From Actinomycetes bacterium (lineage in GTDB: Bacteria; Actinomycetota; Coriobacteriia; Coriobacteriales; Eggerthellaceae): 27,450 nt of DNA. A program made the translations under genes and the position numbers. The stretch lies in assembly GCA_023403475.1 (NCBI GenBank), contig JAEYEL010000049.1, positions 1 through 27,450 on the forward strand. The letters run 5' to 3'. Shown one piece after another: positions 1-7,421 of the stretch. The first letter of the stretch is position 1. Each line of letters starts with the position of its first letter. A model generated the notes under the pieces. It did not search any database. It saw only the letters and a program-made list of their open reading frames with translations, and was not told the DNA's origin.

Positions 1-395
1 AAGCAGAGCAGCAGGCTTGTGCCCTCTTGGCGCGCATGGGGCTTTCCGAAAAGGAGAACATGGTTCCCTGTGAGCTTTCCGGCGGTCAGCAGCAGCGCGT
101 GGCCATTGCGCGGGCGCTGTGCCTGAATCCCGACGTGCTCTATTTCGACGAGCCCACAAGCGCCCTTGATCCCGAGCTTACCCAAGACGTGCTCAAGGTC
201 ATCCGCAATTTGGCTGCCGAGCATATGACCATGGTCATCGTGACGCACGAGATGGCCTTTGCACGCGACGTGGCCGACCGCATCATCTTCATGGATGCCG
301 GCAAGGTGGTAGAGGAAGGTCTTGCCGCTCGGGTCATAGGAAACCCGCAGCAAGAGCGCACCCGCGCATTTCTTGCAAAGTACGGGGGGAATTAG
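1..395 (+). CDS. ABC transporter ATP-binding protein, polar amino acid type (3' part only)
   Basis: The gene is cut by the left window edge; the reading frame is open from base 3 and ends in TAG. The visible 130 or so residues are the second half of an ABC ATPase. They contain the signature LSGGQQQRVAIARAL, Walker B plus D-loop VLYFDEPTSALDPE, and the switch histidine in VTHEM. Walker A and the Q-loop lie outside the window. The wording of these motifs and the short C-terminus fit the GlnQ/ArtP-type subfamily that powers uptake of glutamine or other polar amino acids at the inner face of the membrane; the substrate cannot be told from this fragment. The permease and binding protein are presumably upstream. 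It converges on the aldehyde dehydrogenase gene with only 11 bases between the stops, and no terminator hairpin is visible there. Confidence 0.9.
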   Translation, partial: AEQQACALLARMGLSEKENMVPCELSGGQQQRVAIARALCLNPDVLYFDEPTSALDPELTQDVLKVIRNLAAEHMTMVIVTHEMAFARDVADRIIFMDAGKVVEEGLAARVIGNPQQERTRAFLAKYGGN

Positions 396-406
396 ACGCC
401 TTCGCC

Positions 407-1810
407 CTACTTCATGAGCATGCGCAAAAGCCTTATCTTGTTGCCGAAAGGTGGGACGCGGATGGGAATTTCCAACCAGTTTCCCTTTTTGAGCGTTGAC
501 TTGTAGTGGGTGAAGCAGTCGAATCCCACTTTGCCGTGGTAGGCGCCCATGCCGGAATTGCCCACGCCGCCGAAGCCCATGTGGTTGTTCGCTATATGCA
601 CCACGACATCGTTTATGGTAGCGCCTCCGAACGGAAGCTCGGCGATAACGCGCTGCTGCACGGTCTTGCTGTTCGAGAAAACGTAGGTTGCCAAAGGCTT
701 CTCGAAGAGGCGCACGATGTCGAACGCCTCGTTGAGCGTCTTGTAGGTTATGACGGGCAGAACAGGCCCGAAAATCTCCTCGCCCATAACGGGGTCGTCA
801 AGCGTGATCCCGCGCAGGCACGTGGGCTCTATCTTGAGCGCATCGGCATCTCCATGTCCGCCGAACGCCACGGTGGCCTGCGGATTCCTATTCTCGATAA
901 GCCCCATCACGCGGTCGAAGTGATGGCGGTTTATCATGCGCGGCCACTCGTCGCATGCAAGAATGTTCTCGCCGTAGTAGCGGTGGAAGCATTCGTCAAG
1001 CTGCGCTACCAGATCATCTGCAACGCTTTCGTGCACAAGGAAATAGTCGGGCGCCACGCAGGTCTGTCCCGAATTGATGCCCTTGCCCCAGGCGATGCGC
1101 TGCGCCGCGCGCTTCACGTTGGCGTCCTCGTGCACGATGCAGGGGCTTTTGCCGCCCAGCTCCAGCACGACAGGCGTTAGGTTCTTCGCCGCCGCCGCCA
1201 TGATGGTGTGACCCACGTTCGGGCTGCCAGTGAAAAAGATCTGATCCCAACGTGCTGCGAGCAGCCAGTCGTTCATAGCCCCCGATCCCGGGAAAGCGCA
1301 TATGAAATCGTCGGGAAACACTGAGCCGAGCATTTCGACGAGCAGATTTCCCGTCTCCTTCGAGGTGCGCGAGGGCTTGAGCGCCACGCAGTTGCCGGCG
1401 GCGATGGCGTCCACCAAGGGAACGAGCGCCAGTTGCACCGGATAGTTCCACGGCGAAAGCACCAGCACTACGCCGAGCGGGCTGGCGTAGACCTTCGACG
1501 ATGAGGGGAAATGCACGATGGGCGTGCGCACGCGACGCGGGCGCGCCCATGAGCCAAGGTGTGCGAGGCACGTGTTTATCTCGTCGTAGACCAAGCCCAG
1601 CTCGGTGGCGTATCCTTCGAAGGGAGCTTTCCCCAGATCTGCCGTGAGCGCGCTCAGAATGCGCTCCTCGTTGGCCTTGAGATGCGCCTTGAGGCGGATG
1701 AGGGCCTGCCGCCTTGCCTCTAGGGGAAGGGTCGCCCCCGTCTGGAAGAAGGCTTGCATGCGGCGTGCCTGCTCCTGCACGTCGGTAACGCTTTCGAATC
1801 GGTTATTCAT
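407..1810 (-). CDS. NAD(P)-dependent aldehyde dehydrogenase, class 3-like
   Basis: A 467-residue aldehyde dehydrogenase that should oxidise an aldehyde to the carboxylic acid. Visible landmarks in order are SPWNYP (about residues 119-124), the cofactor-binding FTGSPNVG (193-200), the general-base glutamate in LELGGKSP (Glu217), the catalytic cysteine in GQTCVAP (Cys251) and EEIFGPVLPV near residue 345. Length and the lack of a long N-terminal extension match the class 3 / fatty or coniferyl aldehyde dehydrogenase group rather than the 500-residue betaine-aldehyde type. The start ATG lies 12 bases or so after a GGAGG inside the end of the preceding alcohol dehydrogenase gene, and the two genes overlap by 8 bases (ATGAATAA). 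The pair therefore looks translationally coupled and able to take an alcohol to an acid. The actual substrate is unknown. Confidence 0.92.
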   Translation of the reverse strand: MNNRFESVTDVQEQARRMQAFFQTGATLPLEARRQALIRLKAHLKANEERILSALTADLGKAPFEGYATELGLVYDEINTCLAHLGSWARPRRVRTPIVHFPSSSKVYASPLGVVLVLSPWNYPVQLALVPLVDAIAAGNCVALKPSRTSKETGNLLVEMLGSVFPDDFICAFPGSGAMNDWLLAARWDQIFFTGSPNVGHTIMAAAAKNLTPVVLELGGKSPCIVHEDANVKRAAQRIAWGKGINSGQTCVAPDYFLVHESVADDLVAQLDECFHRYYGENILACDEWPRMINRHHFDRVMGLIENRNPQATVAFGGHGDADALKIEPTCLRGITLDDPVMGEEIFGPVLPVITYKTLNEAFDIVRLFEKPLATYVFSNSKTVQQRVIAELPFGGATINDVVVHIANNHMGFGGVGNSGMGAYHGKVGFDCFTHYKSTLKKGNWLEIPIRVPPFGNKIRLLRMLMK

Positions 1811-2993
1811 AGACGGCCTCCAGAATCTTCATGGCGTCTTCGACGGCTATCTCGGTTTCGTTGTAGAGGGCGGCCCCGTCATAGCGGGCCTGCTTGGCAA
1901 CGGCGGGCAGATCTTCGCGGGAAACGCCCATTTCGGCGAGGGTAAGCGGCACGCCGTAGGCTTCGTGGTACATGGCGTTCACGCCGAACAGGTGCGTCTC
2001 GAAGGCGCGGGCGCGCGCCTCGGTGCCGGGAACGGCGCCAAGCTGCGCCGCCTTTTCGGGCGCTGCGTATGCGAGCAGCTCGCCGTAAAGCTTCGTGTGA
2101 GTGCCCCGGTCAAGGTTGTAGCGCACGCAGTGGGGCAGAAGCATCATCATGGCCTGGCCGTGGGGAATGCGGCAAAGGCCGCCGAGCGAATGGCCTATGG
2201 CGTGCACGATGCCCACCATGGCGTTCGAAAAAGCCGCTCCCGCCAGAAGCGAGCCTAACGCCAAGCTCGTGCGGGCTTCCACGTTGCCGCCGTCGCGGCA
2301 GGCCAAAGGAAGGTTTTCGGCAATAAGCTCGATGGCCTTCACGGCGAAGGCGTCGCTCACGGGGTTCTTCTGAATGGACGTGTACGCCTCGACGGCGTGC
2401 GTGAGCGCGTCCATGCCCGTCGTGGCGGTAAGTTTGGGCGGAAGCGAGGCGGTAAGCGAGGGGTCGAGTATGGCTGCGTGGGGCACGAGCTTGTACGAGG
2501 TGAACGAGAGCTTGGCGTGTTTGCGCGTGTCGGCCACCACGGCCACAAGCGTCACCTCGCTGCCGGTGCCGGCGGTGGTGGGCACGGCGATAAGCGGCGG
2601 CAGGTCGGCTTTCAGTATCTCGGAGCCCTGCAGCGTGGCGAAATCGACGCCTTCGCAGGCAAGCGAAGCCGCTGCGCCTTTCGTGGTGTCTATGACCGAG
2701 CCGCCGCCAATGGCCACGAACCCGTCGCAGCCCTTTGCGGCATAAAGCTGCGCCACCTCGTTCACCACGTCCATGGATGAATCGGGCGGTACCTGGTCGA
2801 ACACGTCGTAGGCAACGCCCGCCGCATCGAGCACGCGGGTAAGCTTCTCGGCAACGCCCAGCTTGACAAGCCCCGCATCGGTCATGACGAGCGGATGGGC
2901 AACGCCGCGTCCCTCAAGCTCGTCGGGCAGTTTGTCGAGAGAGTGCTTTCCGCAGATAATCTTCGTAGGACAGAAAAATTCAAAGCCTTTCAT
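1803..2993 (-). CDS. Iron-containing alcohol dehydrogenase
   Basis: A 396-residue member of the Fe-type (group III) alcohol dehydrogenases, which interconvert an alcohol and an aldehyde with NAD(P). The Rossmann-type nucleotide motif GGGSVIDTTKG lies near residues 96-106. All four expected metal ligands are present: Asp195 and His199 in GMDALTHAVEAY, His264 in IVHAIGHSLGG and His278 in IPHGQ. The frame is open 78 bases further upstream, but I chose the ATG at 2993: it is preceded by GAAAGGA, and the protein then begins MKGFEFFCPTKIICG, the usual family start. It overlaps the aldehyde dehydrogenase gene by 8 bases, giving a two-step alcohol-aldehyde-acid (or reverse, fermentative) module. The family is promiscuous, so the natural substrate is open. 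Confidence 0.93.
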   Translation of the reverse strand: MKGFEFFCPTKIICGKHSLDKLPDELEGRGVAHPLVMTDAGLVKLGVAEKLTRVLDAAGVAYDVFDQVPPDSSMDVVNEVAQLYAAKGCDGFVAIGGGSVIDTTKGAAASLACEGVDFATLQGSEILKADLPPLIAVPTTAGTGSEVTLVAVVADTRKHAKLSFTSYKLVPHAAILDPSLTASLPPKLTATTGMDALTHAVEAYTSIQKNPVSDAFAVKAIELIAENLPLACRDGGNVEARTSLALGSLLAGAAFSNAMVGIVHAIGHSLGGLCRIPHGQAMMMLLPHCVRYNLDRGTHTKLYGELLAYAAPEKAAQLGAVPGTEARARAFETHLFGVNAMYHEAYGVPLTLAEMGVSREDLPAVAKQARYDGAALYNETEIAVEDAMKILEAVYE

Positions 2994-3035
2994 GTTTTTC
3001 CTTTCCGCCTTTCCGCCGTTCGAGGGGAAAGGCTT

Positions 3036-3072
3036 GATGCCGCGAAGCTGCCGCGTCCGTTGCCGCGGCATC
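3036..3072. promoter_or_regulatory. Inverted repeat upstream of the alcohol dehydrogenase gene
   Basis: GATGCCGCG (3036-3044) and CGCGGCATC (3064-3072) form a perfect 9-bp inverted repeat with a 19-base spacer, starting 43 bases upstream of the alcohol dehydrogenase ATG on the minus strand. TGCCGCG also occurs directly at 3049-3055 and 3085-3091, so the block is a cluster of related half-sites. It could be a regulator-binding site or a leader hairpin; no U-run follows on either strand, so a terminator is less likely. Confidence 0.4.
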
Positions 3073-3103
3073 CTGCTCGCTAGGCTGCCGCGGGTTTAGG
3101 GGC

Positions 3104-3598
3104 TCAGGTGGCGCTGCGCCAACCGAAGAATATCTTTAGCAGCGCGGTGAACATATAGGTAAGGGAAACGCCGGTGTTGTTAGGGCCGCGCGTCGAGAAC
3201 GCGCGCTCGGCAAGAGCGCTTTTCAGCGACATGCCGCCCGAGAAGCAGGAAAACGCATAGGCAAGCGAGCGGAATGCTATGACGTAATCGACGGTAACGG
3301 CGCTTCCGTCCGAGCTTTCCAAGCCGCTGCCGGGTTCGACGTCGCGTGCGACGTGGGCGGGGGAGATGCGTTTGAACGATCCTTTCTCGGTGCGCATGCA
3401 CACGCATGAAAGGTTCGTGCCGCCAACGGAAAGCATGAAAGTGTATCCGGCGTTCAGATATTCCGCCTCGGCGCGAATCTTGCGCGAGGGGTGACGGGCT
3501 ATCGACAAGAGCAGCGGCAACAGCCGCAGAAGAACGCGCACGTAGAGCGCTTTGAGAGGCGAGCGCGCGCCGCGTTCTGACGAAGACCCATCTGACAT
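3104..3598 (-). CDS. Uncharacterised 164-residue protein
   Basis: I do not recognise this protein. It starts at the ATG at 3598, six bases after a perfect AGGAGG; an in-frame TTG two codons upstream sits directly on that site and is unlikely to be used. An N-terminal basic and hydrophobic stretch (LYVRVLLRLLPLLLSIARH, about residues 17-35) is followed by a Lys/Arg patch. Next comes a segment TFMLSVGGTNLSCVCMRTE with two cysteines close together, and then a C-terminal part with hydrophobic helices (VIAFRSLAYAFSCFSGGM, LTYMFTALLKIFFGW). It lies 110 bases upstream of the alcohol dehydrogenase on the same strand and is divergent from htrA. A membrane-associated or lipid-binding role is possible but unproven. 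Base composition matches its neighbours. Confidence 0.75.
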   Translation of the reverse strand: MSDGSSSERGARSPLKALYVRVLLRLLPLLLSIARHPSRKIRAEAEYLNAGYTFMLSVGGTNLSCVCMRTEKGSFKRISPAHVARDVEPGSGLESSDGSAVTVDYVIAFRSLAYAFSCFSGGMSLKSALAERAFSTRGPNNTGVSLTYMFTALLKIFFGWRSAT

Positions 3599-3820
3599 GG
3601 GCAACCTCCTAGCTAACGGTTGGGAAACAAGTTGCGGTCATAGTAGCATAGGCTGGCTGCGGCGGAATCGGGCGAGCTGCTAGCGGGTGAAAATCGGTTC
3701 GAGCGGACTACACCGAAAGTTGTATCTGCATGACGCAACGATGACATTTGCGCCCCCGTTGTTCCACCTGCCGATTCTGCGTGGTAAGGTAGCGGCGTTA
3801 GCAGCGAGAGCGCGGAATGC

Positions 3821-3847
3821 CGGGAGCGGAAGAAGTTCCCGCTCCCG
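3821..3847 (+). promoter_or_regulatory. Stem-loop in the htrA 5' untranslated region
   Basis: CGGGAGCGG (3821-3829) pairs perfectly with CCGCTCCCG (3839-3847) around the loop AAGAAGTTC. The stem ends nine bases before the AAGGAG Shine-Dalgarno of htrA and 24 bases before its ATG. It would form in any transcript reading into htrA. There is no U-run, so it reads as a leader structure rather than a terminator. A role in controlling htrA translation or mRNA stability is inference. Confidence 0.5.
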
Positions 3848-3870
3848 TCCAATATAAGGAGCGTGAGCGT

Positions 3871-5322
3871 ATGACAGACATGAACGGAACCACCCCGACA
3901 GGTGCGCCCGCACCGCAAAACGGTGGCGAGCATGTGCAGCAGCCGGCGTACCCGGCGCAGCCTGTGCACGAGGCGCACGGGCAGCAATCCTATTACTACC
4001 AGCAGCCTGCCCCTGCCGGCAACGTGACCTATCAGAAGAAGGGCGGCGGGCGCACGTTTCTGATAGCGTTCGCGGGCGCGCTTCTGGCCTGCGTTCTGGC
4101 TTTCGGTGGCTTGGCTATCTACAACACGGCCAGCGGCACCGGTCAGAACGACGCCGCAGAATCCCAAACGCAGCTGGGCGCGCAAAGCTCGTCTTCCACC
4201 AGCGGAAGCCAGGACGAGAACCTGACGCTGGCCGAGTCGGTGGCGAAGAAGTGCCTGCCTTCCGTGGCGGCTATCGACGTGTATACCTCGCAATCCTCCT
4301 CTATGGGCGGTCTGTACGGCTACCTGTACGGCAACGGCAATCAGGGTTCCGGCGACACGCTGACGCAAAGCTCGCTGGGCAGCGGCGTGGTGCTCACGTC
4401 CGATGGCTATGTGGTCACGAACTACCACGTGGTCGAAGGCGGTCAGGCGTACAAGGTCACCATCGAGGGCGAGACCTACGATGCCGAAGTGGTGGGAAGC
4501 GATCCCAGCTCTGACATCGCGGTCATCAAGGCGAAAGGTGCAAGCGGGCTGACCGCCGTCGAGATAGGCGATTCCGACAAGCTCACTATTGGCGAGTGGG
4601 TCATGACCATCGGCAGCCCCTTCGGTCTTGAGCAGTCGGTGGCGACCGGCATCGTTTCTGCCACGAGCCGTTCCCAGATAATGGATAGCTCCACCGACGC
4701 ATACGGCCAGAGCTCGGGCGAGACGACCATCTACCCGAACATGATCCAGACCGATGCCGCCATCAACCCCGGCAATTCGGGCGGCGCGCTCGTTGACCAA
4801 AACGGGAAGCTCATCGGCATCAACACGCTTATCACGTCGTATTCGGGCAACTATTCCGGTGTCGGGTTCGCCATTCCGGTGAACTACGCCGTGAACATCG
4901 CCCAGCAGATCATCGACGGCAAAACGCCCACCCACGCGCAGCTCGGCGTGTCTCTTTCGACCGTGAACGCCCAGACGGCGCAGCGCTACGGTCTTGCGGT
5001 CGACGAAGGCGCCTATGTGGCGGCTGTGGAAAACGGCAGCGGCGCGGCGGAAGCGGGCATTCAGAAAGGCGATATCGTTACCGCGTTCGACGGCCAGGCG
5101 GTCAGCTCGGCAAGCGACCTCATGCTCGACGTGCGTTCGAAGAACCCCGGCGACAAGGTGAAGCTCACGCTCAACCGCAGCGGCGAGACCAAGGAGGTCG
5201 AGGTGACGCTCGGTTCCGATGGGAACGTCCAAGCCGCCCAAACCCAGCAGCAAAGCCAGTCGTCCTCTGTGTTCGACCTTCTGCTCGGCGGTAAAGAGTC
5301 CAGCCAAGACAAGGTCGCGTAA
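3871..5322 (+). CDS. htrA: HtrA/DegP-family membrane-anchored serine protease
   Basis: A 483-residue S1C serine protease of envelope protein quality control. Order: a cytosolic Pro/Gln/Tyr-rich tail (about 1-58), one transmembrane helix (about 62-84), a Ser/Gln-rich linker, the trypsin-like domain (about 118-345) and one PDZ domain (about 355-448), then a Gln/Ser-rich tail. The catalytic triad is visible as His186 (TNYHVVEGG), Asp215 (PSSDIAVIK) and Ser303 (NPGNSGGAL). The N-in topology places the protease outside the membrane, as in actinobacterial and Bacillus HtrA/HtrB. The start is the ATG behind AAGGAG; an in-frame ATG 54 bases upstream lies inside the leader hairpin region and has no ribosome site. 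The gene is monocistronic, closed by the terminator at 5393-5430. Confidence 0.96.
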   Translation: MTDMNGTTPTGAPAPQNGGEHVQQPAYPAQPVHEAHGQQSYYYQQPAPAGNVTYQKKGGGRTFLIAFAGALLACVLAFGGLAIYNTASGTGQNDAAESQTQLGAQSSSSTSGSQDENLTLAESVAKKCLPSVAAIDVYTSQSSSMGGLYGYLYGNGNQGSGDTLTQSSLGSGVVLTSDGYVVTNYHVVEGGQAYKVTIEGETYDAEVVGSDPSSDIAVIKAKGASGLTAVEIGDSDKLTIGEWVMTIGSPFGLEQSVATGIVSATSRSQIMDSSTDAYGQSSGETTIYPNMIQTDAAINPGNSGGALVDQNGKLIGINTLITSYSGNYSGVGFAIPVNYAVNIAQQIIDGKTPTHAQLGVSLSTVNAQTAQRYGLAVDEGAYVAAVENGSGAAEAGIQKGDIVTAFDGQAVSSASDLMLDVRSKNPGDKVKLTLNRSGETKEVEVTLGSDGNVQAAQTQQQSQSSSVFDLLLGGKESSQDKVA

Positions 5323-5392
5323 GGAAACATGTTCCCGCCCAGGACGGTCACCCACCATCCTCCACCGTCCTGTGGCCTACCTCCTTTCTTTT

Positions 5393-5430
5393 GCCCCTCC
5401 TTCATCCCAAGAAGGAGGGGCCTTGTTTTT
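5393..5430 (+). terminator. Rho-independent terminator of htrA
   Basis: GCCCCTCCTTC (5393-5403) and GAAGGAGGGGC (5411-5421) form an 11-bp perfect stem around ATCCCAA, followed by CTTGTTTTT. This is the clearest intrinsic terminator in the window. A weaker 8-bp stem at 5341-5371 precedes it. Confidence 0.9.
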
Positions 5431-5506
5431 CGGCAACGAGGTTTGGCGGTGCATCCTGCGCTGCCGAGCGGCGCTCCGAATCTCGCCGTGCTCGCGCTTG
5501 CTCCGG

Positions 5507-5541
5507 CTCTGTGTCCCCTCTGCGTCCCTCTCTGCGTCCCT
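5507..5541 (+). repeat. Short tandem repeat, 12-bp unit
   Basis: CTCTGCGTCCCT occurs twice head-to-tail (5518-5529 and 5530-5541), preceded by a degenerate third unit CTCTGTGTCCC (5507-5517). It is noncoding and lies between the htrA terminator and the next gene. Confidence 0.7.
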
Positions 5542-5643
5542 CGTTGCGGTCGTGTTAATTCTTTGCGAGGGGAATGGTCGGTATGGGGAGACGAGTATAC
5601 TGGTAGCAAAAAGCTTCGCGGCTAGCCAGAGAGGATTCCGTTT

Positions 5644-6246
5644 GTGAGTGGCAAAGAAAAAGAATTGAGCAAGACAGACCTCGCCGCCGTGGCAGGCGAG
5701 CAGGATCTGAAAAGTTTGGTCGAATTGCTTTCCGGCAGCTCGCGCCGTGCGCGCCAAAGCGCCGCGCAAACGCTTGCGGCCCTCGCAAAAAACGATGCCG
5801 AAAAGCTCGCTCCGTTCGGAAGCGAGTTCGTCGATGCGCTCAACCGGCCTGAAGCGCAAACTCGTTGGGAGTGCCTCGATGTTCTCACCGGCTTGGTCGA
5901 CTTCGTTCCCGCTGTGTGCGCGAAGGCCATAGACGGCGCCGAGGCTTCGCTGTTCGACGAGGAAAGCGGGCCTGTGCGCTTGGCCGCCATGCGGTTCCTC
6001 TGCAAAATAGGGGCGACGTCGAAAGCCCGCTCGGACAAAACGTGGCCGTTCATCGACGAGGGCATTCAGTGCTATCACGGTGATCTCGAGTTTTCCGACA
6101 TGCTCATAGCGGTTGCCGAATACGCGAAGGGCAACCTCTCCGATTCCGTGAAGCAGCAGCTTGCAGATCGCATGAGATTCGATGCCGAAAACAGCAGAGG
6201 CGCTCTGAAGCGCCGCGCCATCGCCATCATCGAAAGCGTTTCCTAG
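5644..6246 (+). CDS. HEAT-repeat protein, function unknown
   Basis: A 200-residue all-helical, soluble protein starting at GTG behind AGAGAGGA. Repeated amphipathic helix pairs are visible, for example LVELLSGSSRRARQSAAQTL, then EAQTRWECLDVLTGLVDFVP and ESGPVRLAAMRFLCKIGATS. Their spacing and the conserved small residues at turns are those of HEAT/armadillo-like repeats, which act as protein-binding scaffolds. There are no catalytic motifs, signal peptide or membrane segments. It ends nine bases before isocitrate dehydrogenase, which is followed by aconitase, so it is probably cotranscribed with these TCA enzymes. A partner or assembly role for them is inference from position only. Confidence 0.85.
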   Translation: MSGKEKELSKTDLAAVAGEQDLKSLVELLSGSSRRARQSAAQTLAALAKNDAEKLAPFGSEFVDALNRPEAQTRWECLDVLTGLVDFVPAVCAKAIDGAEASLFDEESGPVRLAAMRFLCKIGATSKARSDKTWPFIDEGIQCYHGDLEFSDMLIAVAEYAKGNLSDSVKQQLADRMRFDAENSRGALKRRAIAIIESVS

Positions 6247-6255
6247 GAGCAAGTC

Positions 6256-7350
6256 ATGTCGAAGCATACTATCACGCTTATACCCGGCGACGGCATTGGC
6301 CTTGAGACGTCGGAGGCGATGCAGCGTGTCGTCGAGGCAAGCGGCGTCGATATCGCGTGGGAAACCGCGTCGGCCGGGGCAGCGTGCATCGAGGAGTACG
6401 GAACGCCGCTTCCCGAAGCGACCATCGAGGCGGTGAAACGCAACAAAGTTGCCATCAAAGGGCCTGTTACCACGCCGGTGGGAACGGGGTTCAGAAGCGT
6501 CAACGTCGCTTTGCGAAAGGCCCTCGGCCTGTACGTTTGCCTGCGCCCGGTGGCTTCCATTCGGGGTGCGGGCGGACGTTACGAAGACGTCGATATGGTC
6601 ATCGTTCGCGAAAATTCCGAAGATCTGTATGCGGGCGTGGAATTCGAAGAGGGAAGCGAAGGGGCGAGAAAGCTCATCGAGCTTTGCGAGCGCGAGGGCG
6701 CGGGCACGATTCGCCCCGATTCCGGCATATCGGTGAAATCCATTTCCGTCACGGCCACGCGCAACATCGTGCGCTACGCGTTCGACTATGCGGTTTCGCT
6801 TGGGCGGAAAAAGGTCACGGCGGTTCACAAGGCCAACATCATGAAGTATTCGGACGGCCTGTTCCTCAAAGTCGCCCGCGAGGTGGCTCGCGAATATCAA
6901 GGCGAAGTGGCCTTCGACGAGCGCATCGTCGATGCGTTCTGCATGAACTTGGTTATGGATCCGTCGCAGTTCGACGTGGTGGTCTTTCCGAACCTTTACG
7001 GCGACATCGCAAGCGATTTGTCGGCCGGGCTGGTGGGGGGTTTGGGGCTGGCTCCCGGTGCGAACATAGGGAAGGATTACGCGGTGTTCGAGGCAGTGCA
7101 CGGGTCGGCGCCCGATATCGCAGGTCAGAACAAGGCGAACCCTACCGCCGAGGTGCTTTCCGCCGCCATGATGCTCGACCATATTGGGGAACACGAGGCT
7201 GCTTCGCGCATTCGCCGTGCCGTGAGCGCGGTGTATGCGGCGGGCGAGTGCCTGACGGGCGATATTCGCCGCGCAACAGGCACTTGCGGGCGCGTGGCGA
7301 CGTGCACGGAGTTCACCGACGCGCTGGTGGAGGCGCTGCGAGCAAGGTAG
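6256..7350 (+). CDS. icd: Isocitrate dehydrogenase, NAD-type (isopropylmalate dehydrogenase superfamily)
   Basis: A 364-residue beta-decarboxylating dehydrogenase converting isocitrate to 2-oxoglutarate with CO2 release. Motifs are PGDGIG (10-15), the substrate arginines around LRKALGLYVCLRPVAS (86-101), the catalytic tyrosine region RENSEDLYAG (118-127), Lys192 in TAVHKANIMK, the metal aspartates in NLYGDIASDLSAG (Asp250, Asp254) and the cofactor loop HGSAPDIAGQNKANPTA (282-298). RENSEDLYAGVE and the short length resemble the NAD-type enzyme (as in IDH3 and archaeal forms) more than the 416-residue E. coli Icd; leuB or homoisocitrate dehydrogenase is a less likely alternative. Directly followed by aconitase, which supplies its substrate, this reads as the oxidative TCA route to glutamate. 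The ribosome site is TAGGAG, with ATG seven bases later. Confidence 0.9.
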   Translation: MSKHTITLIPGDGIGLETSEAMQRVVEASGVDIAWETASAGAACIEEYGTPLPEATIEAVKRNKVAIKGPVTTPVGTGFRSVNVALRKALGLYVCLRPVASIRGAGGRYEDVDMVIVRENSEDLYAGVEFEEGSEGARKLIELCEREGAGTIRPDSGISVKSISVTATRNIVRYAFDYAVSLGRKKVTAVHKANIMKYSDGLFLKVAREVAREYQGEVAFDERIVDAFCMNLVMDPSQFDVVVFPNLYGDIASDLSAGLVGGLGLAPGANIGKDYAVFEAVHGSAPDIAGQNKANPTAEVLSAAMMLDHIGEHEAASRIRRAVSAVYAAGECLTGDIRRATGTCGRVATCTEFTDALVEALRAR

Positions 7351-7421
7351 GGCGCAAGGCTTTGCCGTGCGGTTTCGCTGCGGCGCATGCAAAAGGCAAC
7401 CAACAAGAGAGGACGGCTCAT

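Larger units (their letters stand above)
5323..5643 (+). other. Intergenic region htrA - HEAT-repeat gene
   Basis: A 321-base gap with no credible gene. It holds, in order, an 8-bp inverted repeat (AGGACGGT 5341-5348 with ACCGTCCT 5364-5371), the intrinsic terminator at 5393-5430, a short tandem repeat at 5507-5541 and a possible minus-10 box TATACT at 5596-5601 ahead of the HEAT gene. No good minus-35 partner at 16-18 bases is visible for that box. Confidence 0.6.

Noticed and set aside
3613..5358. Long open frame on the minus strand opposite htrA (581 codons)
   Set aside because: It is an antisense artefact of GC-rich codon use; low-complexity Arg/His/Leu-rich product, no ribosome site, while the plus strand encodes a complete HtrA with all catalytic residues.
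6357..7421. N-terminal extension of aconitase through icd
   Set aside because: The frame is open but Arg/Gly-rich and overlaps icd in another phase; aconitase has a proper ATG and ribosome site at 7422.
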